A stretch of DNA of 64,000 bases from the NCBI RefSeq assembly GCF_018691265.1, contig NW_024881321.1:19631698-19695697 (forward strand). Reading direction: 5' to 3'. The first letter of the stretch is position 1; every line of letters starts with the position of its first letter. The position numbers and the translations under genes are program-made. This stretch comes from Tyto alba (taxonomy: Eukaryota; Chordata; Aves; Strigiformes; Tytonidae). The notes below the pieces were generated by a model. That model ran no database searches, had not been told where the DNA came from, and was given only the letters and a program-made list of their open reading frames with translations. Below, piece by piece: positions 12,701-25,500 of the stretch.

Positions 12701-14284
12701 TCAAAGTGATCTACATGGGAAAGAGCCATGTCCAGGAAAGACAAAGAGGTCTCAGAATACCTTTATAGCCAAGAGTGGTTTCTCAAAGAACTAACTTATT
12801 GTCTTTCTGACAGTTCCAAAACCAGGTAGATTTTTCTATCAGCATAATACATGGTACCTCATTTGTTATGAATTTACATCTTTAGGCTCAACTCCTATGT
12901 GAATTGTTTGTAGCATCAGTGCTTGCATTGTAACTTTTCCCTCCTCTGGGGCAGGAATAGGAATCCTACCTATTTCTATAACCACATCCTTCTATAAAAC
13001 TTGTAAATATGTAGTACCTTATCAAGTGGAGTTATAAATGGATAACATATTTGAAATTATTACAGTGAGAATGACAGATATATATGCACATATGTGTGAC
13101 AACACAGAGCACTATCACATGAGCTTCATATCCTTGGAAAACCAGAAAAATTATAGCATTTCAGGCTGATTAAAATAATTATGTTTATCTCTTGTTGATC
13201 TGAAAGGTTGAGAGTTCAAGTTGTTTAAAGTGTATCAATAAGATTGTAATAAATCAAGAATTTTGGAAATTAACTAGATATTCTATTTTCAGGGTTTTTT
13301 TTCTCCCAAAGTATTTGCAAGACTACCTTGGTATTGTCAACTTTGTGGTTATCAGGCCATTCCAAAACTTTAGTGGAAAGATTACATCTAAATCTGAAAA
13401 AAAAAAAAAAAATACCAAACCCCAAAACCTTCCCAAAAAAGAACAAAAGAACCTGAACTATAGATGCAGGTTTCTAGGCAGTTTTTCCTCTCTCCCATGT
13501 CATGTTGGAACAGTTCGAGTCTCTGGGCTTCAGGATGCCTTCCTGCCATAAGCAGTTCATACAAGGGCATGCTGGGGGCTCCTTATGTCCTCTTACATAG
13601 CTGGACAAGACAGCATCATTTCTAGAAATAAGATCTTCTCCATTTCCCTTCCTTACCTTTCCCCAGCTGAGTATGGATAATGACAGCATGTCTGGGAATT
13701 TGTGCCTGATAGCTGTGGGCCTCACTGAAACTGTTAGAGAGATCCTAGAAATTGTTCCTCCTGTGAGAGCCAGACAGAGAAAGATGAAAAGACATTGCAG
13801 GAGATGATGGTGGAAGAATGTGACTATTAAGCCCCTGTTATCCATTTCAGGTTCCCTCCCTCCCTCCCTTTCTCCTCAATGCAAAACATGTTCAGTCAAC
13901 TGGCACTTTAGCTTGCAAACAGAGAGCAGTAGTTTTCTCTTGTGTGTACTGTTTCAGGTTTCAGCAGTGCTTGAGCAGACTTGCTTTTAAATGTTTATAT
14001 TTTATTCAGAAAGCTTAATTGGGAGTTCTTCCTATCCTGCTGAAGATATGGATAGGAAAAGTTAAAAAATGTTATCAAATTACCACTGGCAGGTAATTCT
14101 TAAAGCATGAGGCCGCACAAATTCTCTTTAGAGGACCAGCAGTCAAAGACCATAGTGTATGGACAGTGAAGTCATGTTTTCATTGCACTTGCATCACAAC
14201 AGTGTCAGAAACAAGAGATCCCTGATCTGATCTCCCTTTTTTTCTATGTAGTTTAGTCAGGTAATATCACTCCTTTTATGTTTC
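6784..14284. other. intergenic; minor low-complexity tracts only
   Basis: No gene recognised. Apart from the foldback repeat described separately, the visible items are an A-rich AAAC-type tract at about 8,549-8,625, a GAT run near 11,560, poly-A near 13,398 and a GGGA run near 12,050. Open frames of up to about 120 codons occur but have no recognisable motif. Confidence 0.5.
7974..8195. repeat. degraded foldback repeat, possibly an old amniote element
   Basis: The left part (about 7,974-8,014, containing 'gagagacctggacaccag') and the right part (about 8,152-8,195, containing 'gaacctagggctcctatat') are imperfect reverse complements of each other around a spacer of about 140 bp. Both halves resemble a phrase ('gggagacctgggttcaa') seen in old interspersed repeats of reptiles and birds. 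I cannot name the family. Old age is inferred from the many mismatches between the arms. Confidence 0.35.
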
Positions 14285-14445
14285 TGTCCTGGTTGGGGCT
14301 GGACTAGAGTTCCCGTTGGTCTGGCAGCGGGAGGAGCTGCAGCCCCCTGAGACCCCAGGGGCTCCCCAGGGCCCAGTGCCCTCACCTGTGTGCGGGGGCG
14401 GGGGGAGCACAGCTGGAGGGCTGGGCCCCGATTGGCCGATATCCC

Positions 14446-14459
14446 ATGTCACGTGACAT
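14446..14459. promoter_or_regulatory. palindromic E-box in the LTR
   Basis: ATGTCACGTGACAT is a perfect 14-bp palindrome centred on CACGTG. Its core GTCACGTGAC is the form bound by USF and by the MiT/TFE factors (the CLEAR motif). It lies about 12 bp upstream of the TATA box of the LTR, a sensible place for a promoter-proximal activator site. Binding is inferred from the motif only. Confidence 0.5.
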
Positions 14460-14470
14460 TGTGCTCACCA

Positions 14471-14476
14471 TATAAA
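14471..14476 (+). promoter_or_regulatory. TATA box of the solo LTR
   Basis: TATAAA followed by GGC, located between the CCAAT and E-box sites and the ATTAAA poly(A) signal, as expected for the U3 promoter of an LTR. Transcription would run rightward. Confidence 0.65.
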
Positions 14477-14634
14477 GGCAGGAGTGGGCTGGGAGGGCCT
14501 CTCACTTCTGGGAGTGTTGCTGTGGGGGCCTTTGTGTTTGGGATTGCTGGCCTGGAGCTGGTGGGTGGGTGGTGAGCAGCTGTATTGTACATTACCTGCT
14601 GATACTGCTGTCAGCGTATTGTTCTGTTACTGTT

Positions 14635-14640
14635 ATTAAA
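14635..14640 (+). terminator. ATTAAA poly(A) signal of the solo LTR
   Basis: ATTAAA about 165 bp downstream of the TATA box, at the place of the R region. The same ATTAAACTG phrase occurs in the second LTR of this window. Confidence 0.5.
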
Positions 14641-14764
14641 CTGTTTTTATCTCAGCCTGCGAGTCTCCCTTTGCCCCTCTAATTCCCTCCCCATTCCCAA
14701 GTGGCGGGAGGGTGGGTGAGCGACTGCGGGGCGTTTAGCTGCTGACCAGGCTCAAACCACAACA

Positions 14765-17700
14765 GTTTTGAAGAGTAATGGAATAATTAATGACACTTAG
14801 AGATCTTGTGTATTTTAATATAAGTGTTTTGGGCAGGTCTACCTCAACATGGCTCTTGGTAAAGCATGTGTGATGCTGCAGGTGAAATGCCTGAGATGCC
14901 TGTTTGTGCTTCTTCAATGTCTGAAACACAGCTGTGGCATCCCACTTACTTTTGTGTCCTTTCTACTTCCCTCTTCCTCATTGCCTGGCAAAATTCCTCA
15001 CTGAAGGCACTGTATCCACTGTTTCTGGTATCTAGTGCTGCAGACAGTTGTTATATTGCCAAACTTGCTTGTTACACTGAACTTTATAACAAAAGTGCCT
15101 TCTACCTTTGAGCTATGTCTCAAACCAAAGAGGTTTAAAGAAAAGAGTTAGAGATAGGATGGAATAAGAAACAGCAGAGAACTCAAGGATATTTCAGTGA
15201 CAACTGGGCCCCTTCATTAGGTGATCTGATGAAATGCATTGCTGAAAAAATACAAATAAAAAATAATAATATGCCCCTCTGCTTGTACCTATCCCTATAT
15301 AATTTACCATCAAAATGGTGGTTGCATGCTGAAGGCAAATGTTTTCATGAGAGTCCAGAAGAGACAGTTTCTCATGCACCTTAGCACAAGATCGTTCTGC
15401 AGAAGCAACTGCCACAGAAAGAAACAACAGCTACAGAAACTAAGTAGGTCCACAGTGAGTCTACCTGGCTCATCCTCATGAATAACTTGGGATCCTGTCA
15501 TGAAATACATTTCCACTAAGGTCAATAGATGGTATAATTACTTCCAAGATGTAATTTCAATGCTTTTGCTGTTTTGGTTCGTTCTGTTAATTCCTCTTCT
15601 AGAATTTCCTGTGAAAGATCAAGCTATTGCAAAAACATTAAAACCAAAGGGTTGATATGGATACTAACTCAAATACAGGTTATCTTTGTATTAAAACTTA
15701 CACTGACTTATAGGAAAGGTCTTGGAGGAAAAAGGAAGAATCATGAATCTATTTGCAAAGTTGCTATGCTACATAGCCAGTTTCTTCTAACTACTTTTGA
15801 TCTTAAAAGGTGGAGACATGGGAAACTTCTTCTTAAATCAATTGGTCAGTTTTGTGTGGAGTCGGTGAAAGTCATGATGTTGGCATGCAGCCATTTTAGG
15901 TTACGGGAAAGATGAAAGAAATTTGCAAACTCTTACTAGTGGTGCTGTCTGTATATATATATTTTAATATACTGCCACTTAGTGCTAGGAATGCAGTATG
16001 GCAAGAGAAGCTGCACTTCACTTCCATGAAGTGGACATCTGCCATAAATCATCTCGTTTATTTTCATTCTGTGAGGTGTGTTGGGGTGCAGGAAGGGAGT
16101 TCGGTTTGGTTTCATCTGGGTTTGGTCTGGTTTTTACACAAATAGTTTGGCAATAATCTTTTGTTTCCAGTCATCAAAGGTTATGAGGCTATTACTAGTT
16201 AAAGTCAATGGGCCTCTTAGGTTGAAGACTTTAGCTTGTATATTTACACATTCTCTTCATCACTTCAGACATCTCTCTCATGCTTTGCCTGCAGCCCATC
16301 TTGTATTTAAAGCTGATTACGGACCTGACATGTAGAGACACAGGTTGCCTGAGTCTTATTGAATCCAGTGAAAATTAGCCTCAGACATCCACATTCTCTG
16401 GATTTTGCCCTGTGTGAGTTTTCCAAGAGCATAAAAAACTCTTGTAGGAGGGACTGCTACTGATGTTTGCCAGTTTTCTCTGTTGTTATTGTCCTGAGCA
16501 TGGGATAAAATGACTCATGTAGGTTTAGTAAAATAATAATAATAAAAAAAAATAGTCCCTGACTGTAGGATTTAATTACGTTAAGAAAATGTAGGACCAA
16601 TAAGGTCTTCTTGATTCTTCAGTCCAGTTCCATATTACCAAGTGTGACTGGGTAGCACACACTGTCTCTTTCATGAATTTGACAAACTCCACATTAAAAC
16701 TGTTCCTTTTGGGGTACTGCTCCCATTTATCATGTGGGAACTTTCCTTTTTGCTGCTGTAATCAATAGAAGAAACTATTGTCATCTCCTGCATATATTCA
16801 TTATGAGCTAAACTTATTTTTATGACAAGGTTGATAATTAGTTCTTTTTTTTTCCTCCAGAAGTTACCCTGATACACTTATAGAAGGCAGTGTTACCCTG
16901 TTTTGGTCTTTGCTTTGGTCTTCTAATTTCCATTCTAAATGTGAGCTTAGACTCTGTCTTTTTGTCTCTTACATTATGATAAAAAAGTAAAGATGAAAGA
17001 TATTTTCCTTATTATTTAGACAGAAAGAGATTGATTTGGAAAGAGAGATTGCTACTACTACAAGTTACATTTATGTTGTCTCACTGGTGAATAAAATGAG
17101 ATAGGTATCAAGTTTGGGGGCAAGTTCTTCTATCTCTTTGATTAGTTTTAGAAATTATAGTAGTTAAAAGATCTCTTCTTCGGGTGATTGCTTTGTACTT
17201 TTCCACCATTTGCAGTAATAATTGCAAAAGCAAGTGGTGGAATGTGAGTTTTTAACCCATATTTTATGGGTCACAAATGAGCTCTAAAAACATTGCAGTC
17301 TTGCAATTTCATCTAGAGATAATTATTAGATAATGCCAGTAATAAATTATTTGCTGCTCATATACTTCCTAACATTCACTACTTGCAGGTAATTATTCCA
17401 CCATTTTAAAGAGAAAGTCCATTTGAGACAATTTGCTAGTGCTTTTAAGAATTGCGCACACAGTGAGGAAACCCTTGTCCCAGCATTGCATACTCAAAGC
17501 AGCCATATCATTTTAGACGCTGGACTAGAATCGGATATGCCACTGCCAATCCAGACCAAGAGTCCTGGAGTTACTGACCTGTATGGAGTTGCCTCCTCCT
17601 CCCTGTTGGATCTCAGCAGAATTGCTCTGAGTTCACACAGGTATAAGAGAGGCCAGAACCTTTCTTTTTTTGTACCATGTCCTAAATGTACCTATATGTC

Positions 17701-20700
17701 TCCATCAGTACATGGGAAGTTTTTGGTTCAGAAAATTTGTTCTGGTTCAGTTGTCTTATTCAGATGACTCCTACTCATTATGCTAAGATTTTTCTGTCTT
17801 AAAAGTAGAACTCGAAGGCTGAAAGAGAAGTCATAAACCCATTTTGACATGAAGGGTTTAAACTTCCCATTTCTGGGATAATACTTTAAAAATAAGGACT
17901 ATCAGCTTCCTTTTTTAGAAAAGTTAACTCATTTGGTGATGGCTGGCATGAACCATTTTGCTACAGAATAATCAACCACATCATTGCCTATAACCTACAT
18001 GTAGAATAGATTGTGCACTATATTTCTAATCAAATCCATATCCTATTTGCTTGTCCATTCCAGAGACCTCAAGATCATCTTTTCTGTGTTAAATTATAAT
18101 CAATTCAGGCAACACAGATTGTTTCCACATTACCACAGACCCAGCTGCCTCCTGCAAAACAGTTTTCCTATCATCAAGTAATTTAAATGATAAATTTAAT
18201 GGTAAATTAAATTAATCCAAAACACAGTCTTTACCTCCAAGAAAGCAAGATTGGAAAGAAAAACACATTGACAGCAGTTTCACCACTATTGCATCGTGTT
18301 GAAAGCTCTGCATGAAGTTGGTTCTACCACTGACAAAATTGCTTAGAAATAATCAAAAAAAGTGCCAGTGTAGCCTGAACTGAAGCATTCAATATCTCTG
18401 TGAGTGAAGGTCTTCCGCAGAAGTCTTCACAATGTCTTACTGCTTTTAGTAACGGCATCCAGGCCCACTTTCTAGGCAAACAAAAAAAAATTTTATCTGC
18501 AAATACATCTACCACATGATGCCTCACACTTTTTTGTGTTAGGATCTGAAACTCCTATAAAATAAATAATAAAAAAAAAAAATAAAAATTCTGTTATGAT
18601 GTGTAAAGCCTCAAAAGAAAATAAACTTCCTGCTTCAAATCTGACTAGTGGAAACAATGTCTGAGTCACACTAATAAAACCACACTTAGTCCCTAAAACT
18701 GGAATTTAAGGAGTTCCCCTCTACTGAAACCACCAAAAATAGTTACCTGTTCAGTGTGTTGGGAGTGCACTTGTCCATTACTGGAGACCTGAAGAGAAGG
18801 AAATAAGTCCCAAATCCAGGAGAACTCTGCATCAGCATCACCTTTTTGGTTTTAAGTCCCCTTTTTTCCACAGGACTCACAGCTTGAGCAGATGTCCCTT
18901 ACTAAAACCACTGCTGGCAGATGGAAGGGACTTGTCAGAGACATGCCTGGAAGCTCACAAGGCACACCGGCACAGTACCTGTGTTAGCTAATGCCATCAG
19001 AATCTCTTTCACGACTACTTAAGTCATCCCAAATTTTTTAAAAGACTTGTCATTGTTTCTCAAGCAGATAAAAGCTTCATTACATTTCAGGCTACCGATG
19101 CTGGCTTCTTCATGAGTTAGGTGATGTTAAACACCACTAAAAATTGATAAAGAATCAAATCACTGCCTAATTTACAAAATAACAGTCAACTGACACCACA
19201 TTAAAAGGCTGATCAGCCTTCAAAATTATTGCAGTATTTATTTTTTAGATCATTTTTAGTCTTTGAAATGTCAAATGCAGTGATCTATTTGAGCTGCAAA
19301 TGTGGATGAACATACACAGGAATGTCATCCTCTTGGAAAAGAGTTGAAAGCAATTGCACATGGATTCATTACAGAACTTACACCTGTTCTGCATAAAATT
19401 CATGAAGAACAGTGTAACCAGCCAGCTTCAGTTCTGCTACTTATTCAGTTTAACTTTTGAGAGAGATACCTCCCTTTTAGCTAGCCTGCCACCCAGGCAT
19501 GCAGGAAAGCCAGGGTCATTGTATCTGCCCCTTCTGTTTCTGAAACTTGTAAACCTACAGCCCCTCATCACACGTTTCTGATGCAACTCTGAAGCTAGGT
19601 ACAGTGATACACTTTTAAAGCAACAGACTAAAGCAAGTCTCCTCAAGACATATTTAGGCTTCACAAAGGAGTTGAGCTCCTGCAGCCAGAGGTCTTTATA
19701 AATCAGGCATACATACTCACCAAATCTGTGTAGAGGTAGATAGGAAACTAATGAATTTCAGGAATATGCAGCCCAGTTTCTGGGATCTGAAGAAACCATT
19801 ACTTCTTGTGAATTGCCATGACATTACATGCAAGTTTCCACTGACTTTGTAATTTCTGGAAAGGAATTTCTTGAAAGGCTCTGGTTGTTACTAGTTTTAT
19901 TGCAGAGGCTCATGCTGTACAGTACTAAACAGCTGAGCTCCTTGACCCCAAGTGATTGCTGAACACTGCATGGGAGAAAATAGAACTACAATTATACTGG
20001 AGTAAAAGAGTGGAACAGTGGTGTGCTTAAAAGTCCTACCGGAGCTAAAACTCTCAGTATGGATGACATGTGGACAATATTGTGAAAACGTTTCACTCTG
20101 TCGCTGCAAACAGTGGGTATCAACAAAAGAAGAAAACAAGGAAGAGGGTGGTTTTATTTCTGAATGATTTGATTTTTTTAATTGTTTCTGTTGACTTAGG
20201 TAAAAACAATTAATTATAAACTCACAGCTGACATAGCCTGCTGTCTGGTGAATTTTATATATATATATGACTTCATCTAAATTGTAAAGATAGGGTGGAA
20301 TTTTTTTTCCACAGTTGAATGTCTTGGTGCAGTGTGGTTTCATTGAATAAAATGGTAGAAATAATTCATAAAAATGACAACTATTTTATTTTATGGAAAT
20401 TCAGATCCTCTTTATCTGTTGTATCCCATTTAAACAGCTTGCTTTTAGAGATGGTTTAGTGAATTTTAAAATTATGTCATAAAAAATACAATTGGTTTCT
20501 TTCAAACTAATCTTAAGAACTACATTTTTGATCAGTCACACAGCAAAAAGGTAGAGATTGATTTTAATAAGCAATTTCTAAAAATCATGCAAGCAAGACC
20601 AGGATTATGTATACAGAATGAGGGACACAGAATTCTGCCTTGCTGGGTCTGAAAACATGTACTTACCATCACTAAGGCTTGTTATTAAATGGGGCTAATA

Positions 20701-23649
20701 GATTGAAAATGCAATATTTGTGATAATGTTAGTGCTAGAAAGAAAACTTATATTAAGGCTTTTATCAGCAAAGCACTCAAGAATCTGTTTAAATCTTGGT
20801 GAAATCAATAGCAGTTGAAGTCCATGTATAATATTACAGATGTGCCTGCATCCTTTGTTGAATATATGTGGACTCGAATTCATGCCTTTCGGAATGTGGG
20901 TATCAATGTGACTGTCATTTCAATTATTTTTTCAAGAGTCAAAATTACATTACAAAACAACAGAGTTAGTGGATGTGTAGTTTTGGTCCCAATGTGCTAC
21001 CATCAATAAAAGTTTACCAGAAGCAATTGTCTCAAGAGACTATAAAGTGAAACATTTTTGGAGACATCTCCAAATAAAACTCTGTAATTAGTAACCATTA
21101 TCTCAAGTGTCTAGAATAAAAGATTCATTAGTACTAGATTTAAATCAAACAAAAAAGCACCAACAAATTTCTCTCTAATTTTAAGGTTTAAATTAATAAC
21201 TATTTTACAGTTAATTTTGAGCTGTTGTCATTTTTTGTGCTTATAGAGTGTTTGTACTTTTTCCCACTAGTAAATATTCACATTGTTTTGTCCTGGCAAC
21301 AATTTTTTCACCACGGATTGGATGGCTGGTTTTCAGTAAGACCTGGTATATAAACAAGCATAGGCATGTTGAGCTACCTTTTTTTTTCTGACATCCTTTA
21401 GTGATGGAGACACCAGAGCCAAACACAATGTTCCAGCTGCCACATCACGTCATATAAGCTGTGGTTTGGTGTCTCTGGTTTGAATACACATCCAATGTGT
21501 ATGTGACAGCTAGGCAGGTGGCTGAAACATCGCACTGGAAACTTGCATTCAGTACATTATATAACTTAGCTCTCAAAACCTTCCCCCTTTCTTATATTTA
21601 ATGGATGCAATCTCTCTTGAAAGCCTGACCCATCCAGACCTATGCCAAAGCTATGTCTCTTTTGTCTCATTATACCCTCAATTTTGACAATTTTTATTAA
21701 GAGCAGCTGTCCAGCTTCCAATCCATTCACCGCTGGCTCTGTATTGATCCTGCACAGTGCAAGATTTTTCATCACAACATCACCTGGTATACACTTGAGT
21801 GCCATGCAGAAACTCAACTGTCATCACAGTTCAGAACAACCTTTGCTTAATTTCTGCTCTGTCAAAAGGGCAACACAAGCATTATACAATAAAATTTATT
21901 TTCCATAAAATCACAAGAACATATGAAATTAACTTTGTGCAGGAATATAATTATTTTTGATAAATCCCCCAGACTCTGAGAAATTACAGATACTGACTGC
22001 TTAACAGAGGAAATGAAGGCATTTAACTTTTTTCATAAGAGAATATGTTACTGGGTGCCATTGTTTTCACCTTGAGAAGTTAGGAATCAGGCATAGCACT
22101 TAGTCGATGTCGAAGGTCTGCTGACTCAGACTTGCAATAAACCTGTTCGAATACTTTTTAAATTTCCCTTGTTTTCAGCCTGTTGAACTCTTTCCTCTCC
22201 TACCTGTTCTTCCCAAGAAAGAAAACACAAAACTTAATAGGGGCAGAAAAAAGGAAGAAACACACTCGGTTTGTCATTTACCTTTATAGAAAGTTAAGTA
22301 TAATAGCGTGTTCTAGTCAGCGAACTTCCCTGATACTGTTTTGTGATCCTTCATCAGCCATGTCCCACATTTAGCACAGTTAGCCCACAAATACTGTGTT
22401 TCTCCATCATAAGCAAGCAGTTGTACTGAAGAAGTGGTTGTTGGGTTTTTGGGTGCCCAGTTTTTTCTGATAAGCCTTTTCTTGTCACAACTGCCCCAAC
22501 CAAACTTGCTTCCTTCTTTCAACTCTGAACCATGTCAGGAGCAGTGGAGATATAAAACGTTTAACGTTTTTGAACTAGAAGTTAGATACTTTCTGAAATG
22601 ATAGAAACAGAGGAGGCTCACAGTGAAACTTCCTTGTAGCTCGGTTTAAAGTCGATCAACCATGTGACACAGCTCTATCGGAAACTAAGCTTCATTAGTT
22701 CTGGTGCTCATGGTACTACTTGTTTTTAATTAAATTACTAAATGAGGGATTACGTGCAGAGACTGCACTGATACTGTAATTGCTTCCAGTGATGAAATTC
22801 AGATTTCAAGCCGTGAGCTTCTGTAATACAAATGGATCCTTTATGTAGCCAGAATGTAGAGCTGCAGTCAGTTAAAAATAAGGTAATAGCTTTATTCGCA
22901 ACAAAAGGGCTGTTCTGACTTTAGCATCATGATTGTTCTGTGACCTTTTCAAATAAACATGCATTTAAAACATGCACTCATGCCAATGTATGAGTCTTAC
23001 AGAAAATAGAGCTAAACTTGTATAGTAACAACAGCTGTCAGTTTTCTGCAGTTTTAATCTGAGTATATGAGACATAGGTATCTGTTTTAGTGGATTCAGA
23101 GTTCGAAAAGGTAGTAAGGAGCAGCATGAGCACATCCATTCTGATCTCTACATTAATACTGGCCATAGAACTTTATCAGTAGTTTCTGCATGATGTACAA
23201 GAATTTATGGTTGAATTACAGCACAGCATTTAGAAAAGAGTTGCAGGAAGAAGATGATGCATCCTGCCCTTTTAGATCCTCAGTGCAAAAGTGACGATGG
23301 GGCATGTTACTCCAATACTCCAGGCTCACGAGTTGAAAATGCTTGTGTGCAAGAGCGGAGCACAGGTGTGGATGTTCACTCAATGGAGAATTGGCTGAGC
23401 ACTATTTTAAGAAGACATCAAATCTTAATTTAAGAATGTTACATAAAAGTGGATCACTGTCTAAATTACCCTTGTTAAAATTTACCCACAGAGTTTGAGG
23501 AGCGTTCTCTTCATGTAGACTGTGTCAAGTCACCACTCCACCTTCTTTTTTTTTTTTTTTTTTTTACTAAACTAAGAACTGCTTACATATGTCTGTATAG
23601 GACATATTTTTCAGTTTTTTTATTCTGGCAATATATTGCCATACTTATT
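14765..23649. other. intergenic, nothing recognised
   Basis: AT-rich DNA with short A- and AT-runs (for example 16,530-16,552, 18,559-18,590, 20,256-20,270 and T-runs near 23,545). No recognisable gene or transposon. The interval about 22,690-22,960 has the even, motif-rich look of possible conserved non-coding DNA, but nothing more can be said from sequence alone. Confidence 0.5.
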
Positions 23650-24187
23650 ATGGTGCAACTAAGCATCCACCAGCTGCTTGCTCACTTACCATGCAGCGGG
23701 ATAAGGGAGAGAATTGGGAGAGCAAAAACTAGAGAAAACCCGTGGGTCGAGATAAAGACAGTTTAATAAGTGAAGGAAAAACCCACAGAACAAGTAATGT
23801 AAAGACAATCATTCATTTACCACCTCCCATCAGCAGACGGATGCCCAGTCAGTCTACGAGCAACCTTGGAAAGACTATTCCCCCAGATTTACTGTTAAGC
23901 ACGACTTTATATAGTATATCAAATATCCCTTTGGTCAGCTGGGGTCAGCTGTTCCAGCTGTATCCCCTCCCAACTGCTTGCCCACCCCCAGCCCACTCGC
24001 TGGTGGGGCTGTGGTGGGGGGATGGACAGCAAGAAACTGAGAAAGCCTTGAAGCTGTGCAGGCCCTGTTCAGCAGCAGCTAAAACACTGGTGAGTTATCA
24101 ACACTGTTTTGGTCACAAATCTAAAACACAGCACCACATGGGCTGCTATGAAGAAAATTAACTCCTTTCCTTAATGAAACCAAGCAA
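23650..24187 (-). mobile_element. LTR of an avian endogenous retrovirus, degraded
   Basis: Read on the minus strand, this has the order of an avian ERV LTR: a 5' part near 24,187 (GGTTTC, then AGTTAATTTTCTTCATAG), a TATATAAAG box (23,905-23,913), an ATTAAA signal (23,762-23,767) followed by CTGTCTTTATCTCGA, and a tail with CTCCCAATTCTCTCCCTTAT. The ATTAAACTG...TTTATCTC phrase and the CAGCTGGTGG / GTTAG-type 3' part are shared with the LTR at 14,285, so the two belong to related families. The terminal dinucleotides and target duplication are not clear, so the ends are approximate. No retroviral coding sequence flanks it. Confidence 0.7.
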
Positions 24188-24799
24188 GTTAGACCCGGGA
24201 TTTGACTTTTATGGTTCACAGAGCACTGAAACCCTGAACCATGTATCTGTGGAGTAAGGCTAGAAGTTGAAGTACCTACAGTAATAATTCAACTTAAATT
24301 GCAATGGATGACACTGAAGCTGAAGAAGTACCTGCCTTCAAGTTTCATAATTACATTTACTTTACAGCCCAGATTAAAAAATAATGAAATGCCACTAGTA
24401 TTAGATGAAGTATATGAATTCAAGAAAACATCCATTCCATTACACATCTGTAAAGGAAAAAGAGAGGTAAGTCACTTTTCTGACTGCAACCACATTTTAA
24501 GTTGCAGGTACTTAAACAGACAATGTTGATACTGTCTCCTTTTTTTCAGGACACCAGTTTTCCCTACAAATCCCAGCTCTATCTCCGCCTGTTTCTTTAA
24601 AGTTGACTGTTCAAATTCAGTAAGTATATAGCTCATCAAGGTACTAGTCTGTGTTAGGTTATGTGATAAAAATCTCATCTCCACAGACACCCAGGTGCAC
24701 AGAACAGCAATGGCAAGTGGGGTAACCCAACTAAAACCCCAACTAGCAACTTTCAGGCCGATCACAGGAGAGATGTCAGCTCCGTGGATGAAACCCATG
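24188..24799. other. intergenic, nothing recognised
   Basis: No gene or repeat recognised between the LTR and the GC-richer block that follows. Confidence 0.5.
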
Positions 24800-25500
24800 A
24801 CCACAAGTCAAAGGGAGCAGCTCTCCAGAGCACCTTTTGGACTGAGGGAGGTCACTGCCTAGGGGCATGGGGCATGTTATGGGATGCAAGGGAAGAATGT
24901 TTTGGGATTGCATAGGACTTACTGTAGGATGCACAGGGGAGGAACTAGTTGGTGAGTAGGCAAAGTGGCCCAGGAGCTGGGGGGTGTCTGAGGGTAAGGC
25001 CATGGGAAGAGCTGGCTACTGGAAATACCAGGAGAGTCTTGTCTGACTGCTGGAGAGATCCTGGGGTTTGGGGGTTGGCTGAGACACCCGTGTGTATGTC
25101 TCCATGAGAGCACCCAGGGGCAATTTACTGGACAGGCTGCGTGTCCAAACCCAGCTACTGGAGATCCACGTTGCATATGTATCTATATTTCTCCTACAAA
25201 CAGGCCTTCATCCCTATCAGCCAGAGAGAACAGGATAAAGCCATGAGTGCCGTCTGTGTTCATGTCTGTCTGCCTGTGATGACCTGTGTGGCTGAACAGG
25301 TATGTTTACTCATACACATGTATTGTATTGTACACATGCTTTTGTGTGTGTGCCCACTGGGAATGTATCTGCAGCCCCACCACTGGCCGGAGCTGGGAGC
25401 CTGGAGCTGCGGCAGCCTCGTCTCCATGGGGCAGCCAGATTCAGTAACCCCTACGAACCTGTACTGACATTTCGACATACGTTGTTTTACAAATATTGCA
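24800..25500. other. GC-richer block, unclassified repeat or non-coding transcript
   Basis: About 700 bp with clearly higher GC than the flanks and several near-repeats of its own (for example 'gctactggaaatacc' near 25,014 and 'gctactggagatcc' near 25,154). Open frames run on both strands without a recognisable protein family. It might be an old mobile element or part of a long non-coding RNA gene; I cannot decide which. Confidence 0.35.
25204..25299 (+). other. candidate 96-nt exon (non-coding or unknown)
   Basis: Bounded by a good acceptor (tctatatttctcctacaaacag, 3' end at 25,203; pyrimidine-rich) and a strong donor (ACAG|gtatgt at 25,300). The length is a multiple of three and the plus frame through it is open, but the encoded peptide has no recognisable motif. 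Such splice-site pairs also arise by chance, so this is a lead rather than a gene call. Confidence 0.25.

Larger units (their letters stand above)
14285..14764 (+). mobile_element. solo LTR of an avian endogenous retrovirus
   Basis: A 480-bp element running from TGTCCTGGTT to AACCACAACA; the ends are imperfect inverted repeats (8 of 10) with the retroviral TG...CA termini. The flanks GTTTC (14,280-14,284) and GTTTT (14,765-14,769) look like a 5-bp target duplication with one change, which fits an ERVL-like element. Inside, in correct order, are an inverted CCAAT box (14,431-14,435), a palindromic E-box (14,446-14,459), a TATA box (14,471-14,476) and an ATTAAA poly(A) signal (14,635-14,640). 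The block is strikingly GC-rich against its flanks. No gag, pol or env lies next to it, so it is most likely a solo LTR left by recombination. Confidence 0.85.

Noticed and set aside
19897..20343. 148-codon open frame on the minus strand, among the longest in the intergenic part
   Set aside because: No recognisable domain, composition typical of random AT-rich DNA, no promoter or splice context. A protein search with no hit would confirm; a conserved hit would reverse this.
14285..24187. One provirus bounded by the two LTRs
   Set aside because: The LTRs are in opposite orientation, differ strongly, and the 8.9 kb between them shows no gag, pol or env resemblance.
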